The translations under genes and the position numbers were made by a program. Below the pieces are notes generated by a model. The model ran no database searches. It had not been told where the DNA came from and was given only the letters and a program-made list of their open reading frames with translations. A stretch of DNA of 61,776 nucleotides from Porodaedalea pini (Eukaryota > Basidiomycota > Agaricomycetes > Hymenochaetales > Hymenochaetaceae): positions 1-61,776 of the forward strand of contig NBAY01000136.1 in NCBI GenBank assembly GCA_002794775.1, given 5' to 3'. Below are positions 35,828-47,559 of this stretch, in pieces; positions within the stretch are counted from its first letter, which is position 1; each line of letters begins with the position of its first letter.

Positions 35828-36098
35828 GGATACGATAAAGGAATATGCTTACGACCCGAAATTACTCTTTGAATCTAACTGATGGGGCACAATGCCACCG
35901 TGCCAATAAGCTCCACCAGGCACGTTTTCCGCCTCCTTATGATTCTGGTGCGGCATCTCAGTCAGCACCATACATGACTATCCGCGTGCTTGAACTTTGT
36001 CGCCTCTCCCACAACATTCGGTGTACATGCTATCCGCGAGCCTTCGACTGACGAACACCCCAATACCTTCGATGAGGCTCCCGTAAGCGAATAAAGGA

Positions 36099-36580
36099 TT
36101 AGGTTGTGATGCGATGTCTAGCAAAAACTTTTAAGCTATGACGTCCGACGTGCTGTATATTCAAATGAGGGAGGAGCGTAATCAGTCCATTAGGCAAGTA
36201 CAGAAGAAAAACAAGGCTAGTGTTCTCGGTGACGACAACGGTGCTTGTTGAGATATGAAATCCACCTGCCTCCCTCCGTGCAGCTCGAAGCCCCTCGCTA
36301 GCTTCTAGCCTCATGCCCTTGAGATAAGTCGCATTGACAATCCACTCGTACGTGTAAGGAATCTCCCAAGGAACGGGGGCGAAGGTAGTCCTGGGTATGA
36401 TTGGACTTTCGTCAAGGACTCGAGCTTCTTTATGAGATCAATTACAGCAGAGATATATGTCAGAGAATCATCGGCGTTGGAAATCAGGAGCACTGGCAGA
36501 TACATGCAGGTTTTTGACGAGGCAGCTCGCAGACACTGAACATGACACGAGAAACGGTTCCGTCTGCGACGCGTCTGCAA
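36099..36580 (-). other. Unassigned coding-like remnant
   Basis: One frame gives ISNADDSLTYISAVIDLIKK. The next, one base out of phase, gives ARVLDESPIIPRTTF, VPWEIPYTYEWIVN and LEASEGLRAARREAGG. Together they look like one protein broken by a shift near 36430. I do not recognise the family. Confidence 0.35.
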
Positions 36581-37375
36581 GGCGTGCGAACTAGTTACTG
36601 ACTAGAGCTCTGACCCCGTCGATCCGTGATCCGCTGCTACGACTCGACGGTACATTGCACTTTCTGCGGTCTTGTCGCCTAGATAGGAGTCCTAAGGAGC
36701 CCTAGTAGAATTGTCTTAGTTGTGTTGACGGCCAAGTATTATAATCCATTTCCTTACTCTACTTTTGTCAATTGCTCGTGCGTTACCTTCCCTTCATGAC
36801 CTCAAATAGAACTCGTCTCTCTTCTCTTTATCGAATGGCTAAATGTAAGGAATACGATCACTTATAGCACACCTCAAAGGATGCACAAATATACTCGCAG
36901 TCTTCTCGTTAGATCGCTGTCTCTGCCGAGCTTTGAAGGACTTTCAAAAGACGGTCTTATTAGCACATCTAGAATTTTCTTGCACATTTATGATTCTTCT
37001 CAGTAATTTCTGCTCATTCAAGTAATCGATTTTTCATTCTTGCGCTCTTAAGTATGGTCCTTAAAATATATATGTTTACAAGATGCAGTCTCTGTGGGGT
37101 GGAAGACTCGGGTGCAAAGCAATCGAATGCTACTTATGTGCGTTATATAAACATAAATCACGGTGTGGGGACATTTTGAGCTCATTGCTTATTCTTCGTC
37201 TGATGAGGCTTTTTCGTAGACTATTATTGAGAATTAATAACTTCTATCAATAAAACTATAGAGTAGGATCTTGACATGCATTTCGAAGCGGTTAATAATG
37301 CCATCTGTGGGTTGATATCAGTTTCTTGTCTAGCCTTTAATAGTTGCGGAAAAATGCTGACTGCTTTCTCTAGGT
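36581..37375. other. AT-rich intergenic stretch
   Basis: No open frame of note, repeat or RNA gene was seen. It forms the 3' flank of the DUF6533 gene that follows. Confidence 0.5.
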
Positions 37376-38982
37376 CTAACAGAATTCCAATTTACTCATG
37401 GACTTCGTCCTGTAGCTTGTTCCCTGGTTGAAACCTCGTTCACCAGCCTCCTTCAGGTTGACCAGCATACGGCTTCCTAAGACGCATAGGAAAGTGGCAT
37501 TTCCAAGGCATCCCAGGACAGCTGATAAGAAAGCATTCCGAACTCGTATCTTGAACTCCAATATGTTCAAAACACAACAGGAGATGGCTCTGGGGAGGAT
37601 TGTCAAACTGATTGTTTGTGATACTGTAAGAATCTAGACTCACAGGATGAAATAGATCAATTGGTCTTGAATTAGGACTTTAACAAGGATGAGACCTTTG
37701 AATCCAGCAGAAATTCTCCAGAGCTCGGCAGCCTTGTACAGAGCCATGACCATAACTATGACTCCGTATACCATAGGGATGGACCTACTTTAAAGTTAAT
37801 GACAGATTTACAATATCCTAGGCCACATACCAGTCTATGTATCCCCATTCCAATGGTGCCGTGCTGGCCTGACCACAAACTTTGACATCTGTCGTGAGAA
37901 CATTCACAAAAACTAAATCCGAAGTCAACTTTTGAACAAAGTGGTTAACGGAGCGCCATACTGTCTTCGGATAGAGTGCCATAGATCACAATTCCCAGCC
38001 TTGACGCTGCCCCCAAGCCAAGCAATGATTTTAGCCAGATTGACAGCTTTTCATCTGCGAAATATTGAGCTACTGTTTTCCACGTCCTTAAAACTCACCT
38101 TGAGAGTAAAGTGCAAGAACCCGGATCATAAGAATATCTGCAGAAAAAAAAATAAGATTGATGGAATCGATATTGAGTGCGGCTGATCACTTACAGTCAA
38201 TCAAGACGATGCTTGTCCAGTCTGAATGTTCTGTCAGCTATAACTCATTTCACTATATTTGGAAAGCTCACTGGAGATATTCCGGGTCCACTGGGAAAAT
38301 TTGCCTGAGACATGTCAGTGGCTTAAACGGAGCTCTCAAATACTGTTCTTTACACCTAAGGACAAACGTCATATTTCTCTATAGACATATATGCATTTAT
38401 ACGTACAATGCGAGACTCTCTCCGAAAGAGTTCCCTTTTGAAGGTGTTTAGTTGAGGACATAAATTTGCCCGCTCCATTGAGAGCGTAATCATTTACTCA
38501 CAAGGCAGATATGCAATAGCACCTAGGAGTCCAATATAACGGTTCTAAATGTTTACGCAAAGGTAAGTCAAGAACCAAATAGTTTAACTTATTGCTACTC
38601 ACCGCAAAGTACACAACAGTCACAATTTTGCGTGGAGTTTTCTTTGACATGTACGCTATAAGCATTCGGGTTTACTGTGCGGGTTTCCAGTACATACCCA
38701 GAAGTATTTGACCTGGAGGACAGTGCATGAGCTTTTTTTTCGTGTGTTATATAGCAGGATAAGAAAGTGGATCGTACCTCTTTATCCATTGTAATGACTT
38801 CAATAGCTGTGAGCTGTTCTTGAAACATTGTTGAGCACGAAATATTTATACGTACTGGCGTCGTAGACCAAGACAGTGACAGTAGCTACTTGGAAATACT
38901 GGGCGATAGTTGCTTCTGACACCAAGGATTCGACAAGTGAAGGATCGGTAAACTCGGGATGGGATCGAACAGAAAGTGCCAT
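37376..38982 (-). CDS. DUF6533-type seven-helix membrane protein, paralogue
   Basis: This reverse-strand gene has the same exon pattern as 13553-15155, including tiny exons. It starts MALSVRSH, then IAQYFQVATVTVLVYDA, ITMDKE, VKYFW, KTPRKIVTVVYFA, NRYIGLLGAIAYLP, CKFSQW, ILMIRVLALYSQ, APLEWGYIDW, SIPMVYGVIVMVMALYKAAE and FLCVLGSRMLVNLKEAGERG, with a stop at 37376. I followed every junction as GT-AG and in frame, so it appears intact. Like its paralogue it should be an integral membrane protein of unknown function with several hydrophobic helices. The two genes are inverted relative to each other and about 22 kb apart. Confidence 0.82.
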
Positions 38983-39297
38983 ATGGAAAAATTCCGTTGC
39001 TCCAGCTTAAACAGAGATAGGAATTGGAAGGTGTATCTCTAGGTCGCGTGAAAAAGTGCACACTATATACATGCCTCGATAAGCCCTCTACTACCGAACA
39101 GAATAGGGATGATGGCTTGATATTGGTCGCTAGATAAGAAAGATCAACGTATGAAAAATAAATGGTCTCGCCAACATCAAAGAGAGAAGAACTGAGGTCG
39201 TCGCTCGCCTTTGGCGCTTTTGGACTGATATTATGATATGTGTCCAGAGCATCATCTCTGTTTCAGCACTCGGAAATGAATCGAGTTCGGACGTGTG

Positions 39298-40304
39298 TTA
39301 GGAATATCTTCGAGTGCGGGAAGCATTAGTGTCAAGCTGTGTCTCCGTAAGTTCGGCTCCATTGCAAGAGCGGTCGCGATACGTTCCTTTGCGCCAAGAG
39401 TGCCCCTTGAACTTGATGAAGTTCGAAATAGACCCGGGAAGGGCAGAGGCTGAGCAGAGAGCCTGGCTCACATGTTCCACGACTATGATTACAAATTTCC
39501 AAGCGCCAAGGGTATAGTTAAAACAGTTCAATAGATCTAAGAAACAGATGATTAGTGTTTGGTGAGCGGCAAGACGATAAGCACTACTTACAGCGTCTCA
39601 AGCAAGCGCAATCCCCCTCCAATGAAAATGAATACTTGTGGGAAAGTGAGCAGATAGATCGGGTCCTGTCGTATCAAATCAAACCCAAGACGAAGACCAG
39701 AGAAGATACAAGAAGCGCTGGCACTGTGTTCCTCAATGTTGTGGCTCAGAGATGCAAGCGAATTTTTTCGTTGCTGCAGGTCTTCGTTGCAAGATGAGAT
39801 GAAAAACAGTATGTGTGAGATCGTATCGGACTCGATGTTGTAAGAGAGGAAGCGGTCGTGAGAATTTTCCAAGCGCTCGCCTTGCGATGCTGGTTTGCTT
39901 CGTCGGACAATTCGCCGTACATTTTGTAACAGTTCAGCGTCGGCAGGAGTGCATTGCCTTGTGTTATCAGACGCCCATTTCTCAGCTTTTAATTCAAATA
40001 CAACGTGGAAGGAGGAGGAAGGACTCACACGCTTGATATTGATGTAGAAAGACATTTGGACGAACTGATCTGGGTACATAGATTTCATCACGAGGGCCAT
40101 GATCGTGATAAACTCGGTTAGTACATTTAGGTGGCAAACGCGATCAGGTGCTTTCACTCTCCTCGAAGTCCGCAGGTAAGCTCTTCCACAACATAACGAG
40201 CACTTGTGAAATTGCGTCATATGAGTCGGCACTAACGATGAGTGCACGCACGATTTAGACATGATATTCTCGAGGCCGAAGGAAAGGAGAATAGTGTATG
40301 GCAA
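39298..40304 (-). other. Unassigned, partly hydrophobic coding-like region
   Basis: A 238-codon reverse frame (40304-39588), followed by 39531-39298, contains hydrophobic stretches (PIYLLTFPQVFIFIGGG and AWKFVIIVVEHVSQAL) separated by low-information sequence, as if introns were being read through. It lies just upstream of the DUF6533 paralogue in the same direction. It could be another membrane-protein gene. I could not build a convincing spliced model or name the family. Confidence 0.38.
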
Positions 40305-40669
40305 AGCAGCGATACATCAAGGTGAACTTTCTCGCTCGGATAGAATCTGTGAATGACAGGAAACGTTCATCCGGCGATACACCCATATAAGTTATTTAAG
40401 CTTCATGGATGGCCATGAGGAGGGACGCAGTATGGGTACTTCTTGATAAGACGATAGAGCGAAGCGCCGGCGGGAGCTTGAATGTTGACAGCGCGACTTG
40501 GCATGCGCCATGTTATACTACAGATACTACCGGCTCAGCGGTTGATATTCGACTGAAATAGCGATAGGATTCAAAAAATGAGCATCACGGGACTGTGGGA
40601 TGGTGAAGCTTAATTTGGAAGTTAGTCATCGAAGGAGTCTTCTCTTTGGGACCTTGCCAATATTACTAA

Positions 40670-40709
40670 CCAGCCCTGGAGTTCCCGGCGAAGCCGGGAA
40701 CTCCGCTGG
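40670..40709. repeat. Perfect GC-rich hairpin
   Basis: GGAGTTCCCGGC (40678-40689) pairs exactly with GCCGGGAACTCC (40693-40704) across a GAA loop, and the outer CCAGC/GCTGG (40670-40674 and 40705-40709) extends the stem. It marks a sharp change into AT-rich sequence. Directly after it, AATCCGAGTTTTTT occurs twice (about 40716 and 40741). Confidence 0.85.
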
Positions 40710-42000
40710 CCATCAATCCGAGTTTTTTAGGCATTGCTTAATCCGAGTTTTTTTGTTTCTTCAGATTTAATTAATGCAATTTCTCACTCTAAAAGCTATA
40801 CCTATTCAAAGTTCCTTGCTGGCTATCAGTCTAAGCTCTTAGAACAATGCTTCATCTTAGTTCACATGATTCTTCAATTGCAAACTTATATATCTCACAT
40901 ACACATGCTTGAAAGCAATCTAAATTTTTATTGTATGACATTCTGTTTACAACAAAACCTCACTAAGTACAATATTGGTTGTTGAGAACCTGAAGACAGA
41001 GTAAGTCTCTTTCAATGGAGAAACATAGTGCATAATACCTGCTTCTCATGTCTTTATTTAAAATAGAAAGGATATTCTTTATACAATATAGATACTATGT
41101 TAGGACACCTTATATTATATTCATAAAAGGTTATAGGTGTAGGCCTGCTAGAGTATTCTCACTACTTCTAACATGTTGCTGACTTCCTATACATCATGAC
41201 TTGACTCTGATGTATTGAGTGTCTGACATTCCAAGATACAAACTCTGAAACACAACCATGTAGCTGTACTACAATTATGAGGAGTCTAAGTCTGAGACTC
41301 AGTGGCAGTCTCCAGACCTATGGAATCTGGCACATTATGTTCAGTTCATGCCCTTTTCACATTCTCTTTACTGCTCAACTCATCCAAAGCTTATATGCAC
41401 TTATACTGAGTTGTGCTATGTATACTCTGGCATGAGCCAGGTCAATGATTTACATATTCTGAGAGTAATTCTCAATGGACTCCTATGGGTTGATTTTCTA
41501 CTGAAATTTATTTTATAATACACATGGAGAAGATAGCAGAGTATTTATTAATTGACTTATTTTTTTCAGCATTTTTCCTAACTTTTTCATGTGAGGAATG
41601 AGTTGTTTGAGCTCAGAGTATAAAATTGATTGTAGATGATTTGCATGCTGCTGCTTTGGAGTTACCACTTTTAGCCATCAAAGTTTTGAGAGAAAAGCAT
41701 GATTTAATTAAATTATTTTTCCTTAATTTTTGCGATTTTGTTTCATTTTTTTACAATTTTTTTCGTATGGGTAATGAGTTGATTAAGGCTACAGAGCGGT
41801 CTGTTCACGGATGTGTGCACATGTGCAGACATCATGTGATGATCTGCAATGTTGCCGCTTTGAGCCATCAAAAGTTTCGGGGCTGGCCGGAGCAGGAGCA
41901 TGTGAGACAACTAAAGAAGGAAAAAGGAAGCATCAAAACAATTGAAAGTCCGAATTTAGTCAGCATGTGGCTGTGTCGAAAGTAGGGGGTTGCGTTTGTA
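40710..42000. other. AT-rich block, no supported gene
   Basis: Base composition changes abruptly on leaving the hairpin. The 1.3 kb contains no convincing frame apart from a weak 41626-41985 frame. Two diverged direct repeats are visible (about 41590-41690 and about 41765-41880), each running from AATGAGTTG to a GCCATCAAA-AGTTT-like string. It looks like old mobile-element sequence. Confidence 0.5.
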
Positions 42001-42924
42001 TATTAAGATCATGGACATAAAAACAGCACTTGTCAGCACGGCCCCGGATACTCATGCTAATACAGGACTGAGGCCTCTCTGAAGGCACTCGAACTCATCA
42101 AGTGAAATGACCGCCGAGGCTTAGGCGGATAAAGCCGCGCTGTTCTACAGAAACGGAGTTCATGAATACCATCACCGAGAAGTTCGAGAAAATCATAACA
42201 GTTGCTGTTCAACTTCTGGTTCCTGTTTCGTCATCTATTCTTTCTCGCGCTGAATCTCCGCGGTGAATAAAGAATGTCTTATTGACTTGGGGCTCACACC
42301 TCACTCCCGGTGTAGAATCTGCTGTTGAAACCTGTAGGTCATGAAGACTGTAGCAGGTGAGAAACCAATGATTGCATGGGGATGCATGATATCTCTCGAA
42401 GCTGTAGCTACGACATCGTCAAGCAAGACGGCATGCTGTATTAGAGAGTGTAGCATGCGATGGATCGGAGCGCGGTCATCCAAACAAATTTCTCCTCTGG
42501 CGCTCCGCGGAGTAACCCCCTCGTTCTTTTCCTCCGCGTTAGGAGCAGGCCAGTGCATGGCTCTTGTGATGACCGCTTTGTCGGACTCTCCCACTATTGT
42601 CGGCTCGAGGTTCATCTGAGATGACTTTGATATATGCATATCGGTTATTCATTTCGCCGAAACGATCAGTCAATGAGTGTATCATCGCAGATGTGTCTGA
42701 CCTTTCGATTTATTGTCTTGCTAAAGTCGGGGAACTTCGTGAACAGCGTTAAAGAGTACATCATTTGTTCTCAGGGGATGATGATCGTTAGAGCGATGAT
42801 ATATAGACAAAGCTGAGTGTCCCTTGTGCTCGCCCTTCGGATATTAATATTGAGAAGACCGGTTCTGTTTCAGTCTCGAAAGATTAATACTCACATTTAT
42901 CAATGTTCTTTCCACGTGGGACCC
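42001..42924. other. No supported gene
   Basis: A reverse frame of 112 codons at 42301-42639 and an opposing forward frame of 92 codons cover the same bases. Neither shows a recognisable motif. Confidence 0.4.
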
Positions 42925-43060
42925 GATCCTAGACGCCCTTGGAACTCATCCTGTCTTCACATATCAGGCAAACGTGTGCTCTTCAACCTGAAAGATGCGG
43001 AAGAGCGCGGGCCTAGTCAAGAAACAAGTTACGGGATAAAGTCCTTGACCGTCATTCTCA
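42925..43060 (+). pseudogene. DUF6533 gene fragment (C-terminal end)
   Basis: Forward-strand pieces match the last exon of the DUF6533 genes: ILDALG in one frame, then GKRVLFNLKDAEERG and QETSYGIKS in another. These align with VLDCLG, SRILVNLKEAGEQG and NEGTSYRMGS of the intact gene. A frameshift separates the two parts and no upstream exons were recognised. Confidence 0.62.
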
Positions 43061-43573
43061 TCTTTTCACGAAGCAGGAAGTCGGTTTCATATCAATTTGT
43101 TCGTACAGATAATTCACTGGTTGAGCCATATATAGGCCACTACCTCGAACAGACTCGCAAGAAAGGCATATTACGGTGCTTCCCAAGTTTCTGCTTTTCG
43201 ACCGTGCCAGTCGATTTTCCCAGTGGACTATATACTTTACCCGGTGCTCCTCATCCCTGCCATAAACAAATCCATACCATTTGGTCGCTAGATGTTGAGC
43301 TGGCCGCGCCGTACATTTAGTGTACAAGGCTGACACTGAAAAATGATCCGCGTCTTGCATTGATATAGTATTATCTATCCACATAGTAAAGCACATAATG
43401 TACTGGAAAGAGAGCGATAGAAAGAAAGAGTGGGAGGAGAGAAGCCTCCGCCTATGCTCGGGCTTGAGAAGAGTAAGAAGAGTAACACAGATGCCACATG
43501 ACGGCCTCGAGTCTGATTTGGGCACGATCGTCCCCAACAAGACAAGCGAAGGACAGAGGGGAAGGTCGACGGT

Positions 43574-45286
43574 TTACGGTGGTCTGTCCGGGATGATACA
43601 TACCACGTCGATGCCGTGAAACACGGGGAGCAGGGAAAGCTCTAATACTCCGTCCCCTTCGACCTCTGGTATGATGTCTCGGTGCCTACATCTGAGTCCG
43701 ACCTGCCGAGTCCCTAGAAAATAACGCCGACCGGACGGTTTCCGCGTCAGCCTAAGCCATGATAGATGACGGAAAGCGAATACGAGACGCACCTTGTGCA
43801 TCTCATTATCGAGGATAGTCTCCGTGTCGACTTTAATAGTGACGACGCGCGGGGCGGAGGGCTGCGTGCCAGAGTTGCATGAGTATGTCATGTATGCCAT
43901 AGAGAAGCCGAAGGAAGAGAAAGCGAAAGTGGAAAACAAACGGATGGGAGAGAGACAAGACGTACGTGAATCTGGTGAGATGAGACTTCCGGCCGGTTAT
44001 TGCGCATGTCGTTCATAGAGTAGTTGAGCCTAGGCGTGTTGGAGCTCTCTGTGGTCCTACCTCGCATAGTCTGACGCGAGTTTAGTCTGGTGGCTTTGCG
44101 AATCAGCAGCTTCCTCGAAGAAAGAGAAACAACATGGTGCGTACGACGACATCATTGAGTTCATGTACACTAGACGCGATGGTTCCGTTCTAAGCATAGC
44201 AAATGAAGAATGAAGAGGATACGTACGACGCGATAGCAGAAGATAAAACAAGATATACACGAGCGTGTTCGGGAGTGCGACACCCGTAATCAAGCACACA
44301 ATTGCACACACAGCCGTCAGTGCGCCCGTGTCTATTGTAAACGCTGTGAGCTTGTTAACTATGCTATCGTTCTTCTTAGACCCCGTTCTGTTGGAGTGAA
44401 AGAGGAAGACGAGCATAGCAGCGATGACAGCGTCGGCGACAGCGGTTACGATATTTACAGTGCGCATCACGTTGGAGATCGAGTGGAGCTCGGCTAAGGT
44501 GGTAAATCTGTAGCATTTGACGTAGTACACGATTGTGCAGACGAATTGAGCGATGGCGAGTGCGGTGATTATGCCCGTCACGATCAGGTTTTTCTTGCTT
44601 ACTGTGTAGATCGCATGTAAGTCTGCGAGGCAAATGAAGGGCAAGCAGCACAGCGGGACATACGACGATATATCTGGACGGCAAAGGCGGACTGCACGAG
44701 CACACTTATGACTGCCGTGAGGATGATCGAGTCGCGAAGCATGCTAAATTCGAAAAAAATGAGTCTCATGCGCGTTTCTACAAGGTCATTGACGGCTCAC
44801 CTCTCGAACTTCGCGAGCTGTGCCACGTTTGCATAGTTGGTGATTAGGTACCTGTACGTGCTGGCGACGACGAACGCCTGATGTACCGTATCGAGTGCCC
44901 AGACAGCAAAAACGTGTATCTTCAGGGACCACGAGTCGCTGCCATGTCTCTTTCAAGGATAGTACATACAGACGTAAATCCAACGCGAGAGATAAAAGAG
45001 GGAAATGTGACGTACGTTGTAGTAATAATAGACCTGCACTGTACCAGCGCTCCATAGACTACCGCGGAAAATTAGTCGGTAACATTCAGCGAGAAGTCGA
45101 AGCAAAAATGCAAAGCGCACCCCATTGTGAACCTGGTGAGCAAAACACTATTAATTATCACCGAAGGAAGAGCTCAAATGCGCACGTACACCGATGCAAG
45201 AATCAAGCTCCCAAACTACCGCCAGACCATCAATCATGAATTCCACGATGAAGACCACTGATACGCACAGTGTCATCTAGCGACAT
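43574..45286 (-). CDS. DUF6534-type seven-helix membrane protein
   Basis: I reconstruct a multi-exon reverse-strand gene with ATG at 45286 and a stop at 43574. In order it reads MSLDDT, FGSLILAS, VQVYYYYN, WALDTVHQAFVVASTYRYL, AVISVLVQSAFAVQIYR, KKNLIVTGIITALAIAQFV, ADAVIAAMLVFLF, then the DUF6534 signature NRTGSKKNDSIVNKL, FTIDTGALTAVCAIVCL, YILFYLLL and LYMNSMMSSLNSRQTMRG, followed by a hydrophilic tail. The frame runs through GT-AG introns; only the intron of about 140 nt after the second exon is unusually long, so that exon could be mis-modelled. DUF6534 proteins are expanded in mushroom-forming fungi. They are predicted to span the membrane about seven times; their function is unknown. 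Confidence 0.78.
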
Positions 45287-46004
45287 GGTGGTGATGGCGT
45301 TGCTAATCCTGGGCTACGAGTGACCTTCAACCACAGATAGGAACGGGAGTGGATGCAAGATGGGAGCACGAAAGGAAGAGAAACGCGTACAAGCACTCGG
45401 ATGGCATTTTTGTAAACCCTCCGCGACGGCACCAAAATGCAGAAAAAAAGTCAGCATGAAAGACAAAGAAATAAGGTCCAGGGTCCCTGAGTACATTCCG
45501 ATGGAAGACGGAAACTCGCTTATTCTGGTAAACCATTAATATTCCGGCTGTTGCAACGCGTGTTGTTTACACGTGTCATGTCATGTTCCCACAAATACGA
45601 AATTTACCTTACTTTTAGCTCTACTACGCCTATTAAGGGTAATCTAAGCAAGAGTCACAGTTCGCGATCGGAAACTCGATCTTGTAGATTGCTCGGGGCC
45701 TCGGAGGTAAGAGTCCCACTCAGAAAAAGGAGCCCATTCCTACGCTCGCCGCCTACTACTTGAAGTCCTTCATCGAGTCGGAGCGTGGCCTCACCGTTCA
45801 ATGCAGTGCTCTCTTCGACGCGTCGAGCACATCCCGTAAAGCATCAGTACTAGACTCAGGATCAAAAGCGTGCTTTTTTTATTCACATTGTCAAGCTACT
45901 TGACAGCTCTTCAACAGTACATGTACACGGTGTCAGTGTAAAGTTGGTCTTTCCAGTGAGTATTTTGGATCTGGCTGCACAAAGAATTCCTTGACGGTCA
46001 ATTT

Positions 46005-46480
46005 AGACTGGATTATAATTATTTTGATCGACTGCGAGTGATTAAATTGAGTGGTATTCGTATTGCGTTATCCTTGTGATTGCTTTTTATTCCTAAAGTA
46101 ACGTAAGGTTCAGCAGAGCAATTACTCAGTCTTTCGTAGACAGAATACTGTCAAGACCCTGCTCGTGTTAGAGGCGGTGCAGTACAATAAGTTGGTAGGT
46201 TTCACTTATCTCACCGTGATCGAAGACAGTAGCCATATGTCGATCCACATAGCTTACTTTTTTTAGGTACTTAGTTGCCGCCGACGGACACGCAAAAAAG
46301 CGCCACAATCTGTGGCGAAAACAACACTTCACGGTCTTCACCATTGGAATGGGGGCTCGTTGACTGGTAGGTGTGATATGCGCTAGATTGAGCTGTTACT
46401 GACTTGAAAGCAGGAGTATTCCAATGACGTACGGAGTAGCCCTCGCGGCCTCGTTCATCACTGGGACGTTGTATCGACAC
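46005..46480 (+). pseudogene. DUF6533 gene fragment (middle exons)
   Basis: The DNA aligns with the middle of the gene at 13553-15155. It has a copy of the ACTGGACTACAATCATCTTG exon (near 46007, as ACTGGATTATAATTATTTTG), then the exon beginning ACAGAA (near 46140), then a WGLVDW-like exon end and an intron with the conserved GAGCTGTTACTGA (near 46391), then SIPMTYG. Stops and missing pieces show that it is decayed. Confidence 0.62.
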
Positions 46481-46868
46481 CACGAAACCAGGCTCAAGCT
46501 CGAGACCAGCCGTTATCCGCTCCTCGCCGTGGCAATTATCCACTCCTTTGTTATCTGTTCTATGTACAGATATCTCATCCCTCCTAACGTGATTTTGTTT
46601 TTGCGGCCAAGAGCACAATCAACATGAAAGATTCTTCACGCGAAAACTGCCTCAGAAGACTCCGGAGGACTGCATCTCACGATGGCTTCGACAGTGCTTA
46701 AGTACGTTTATATCATGAGCATATGGAATTGGGATACTTGGAGCTGGGCACGTAACATTGACTTGAATACAAAGCACTTTTCAGGAGATCGTCGAACTAA
46801 GAGCTCCAGGAGTTTATCGTGAGGTAGATTAGCCCAGTGCATTCTGATCTTCGCTTACCACCTACTTA

Positions 46869-47478
46869 CTGTAGACAGGACCCCCGGCAATGCCAAAAAA
46901 TGCCTGTCCTGAGAGGAGGGTAAATTATCCGGATTTTTTCTGGCCCTTTGGGCTCATTTTATCCGGATTTGTCAAGGCATCAGAGGTTTTGAGAGAAAAT
47001 TGTCCGGATTTTTGTCCAGGCATCCAAATTTGTACATAGGTATTACTAATACTTAAATAATCAATTTTTTTTCTGGGTATTTTTCGGTGTATATTAACCA
47101 CGCAACCATTTTGTTTTCATTTTTACCTTAATTACAATTTTCCGTATCAAATCGCAGATTTACAAATACAATAATATTAATCCCCCTTTGGATATATATA
47201 GCATGTGTTTTGGGTTATCAAATGCAGATAAGCATTTCCATAAGTAACAGAGGCAAGGTCACGCGGTTCGTCTCAGTCCATCTTGGCCGTCCGGATTATC
47301 CGGATTGGTCCAGGCCTTTGAGCTTTTGAAGGACCCTTATCCGGAATTTTTACCAGGCCTTCGCGCCAAATTTGGCCAAAATTATCCGGATTGTCCAGGC
47401 ATAGGGGTTCAAAATCCAAAAAAGTTATCCGGATTCGGATCAGGCATATATACAGATTGCCGGGGGTCCTCTGTAGAC
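46869..47478. mobile_element. hAT-superfamily MITE with 8-bp target duplication
   Basis: The element itself is 46877-47470 (594 bp). Its ends are perfect 15-bp inverted repeats, AGGACCCCCGGCAAT (46877-46891) and its reverse complement (47456-47470). Identical 8-mers CTGTAGAC (46869-46876 and 47471-47478) flank it; an 8-bp duplication is the hAT hallmark. Eight TCCGGA-centred palindromes, mostly TTATCCGGATT, lie in two clusters near the ends (46925-47010 and 47289-47440), several followed by TCCAGGCAT or TCCAGGCCT. The middle 280 bp is AT-rich and non-coding. Such subterminal repeats are where hAT transposases bind. No transposase is encoded. Confidence 0.9.
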
Positions 47479-47559
47479 CTATCCGTATTCGCTCAACTGT
47501 ATAGCCCCTATAGTTCGACTCATCTGGGCGCGAAAGCGTCCCAGCCTTGACGGCCGTCT

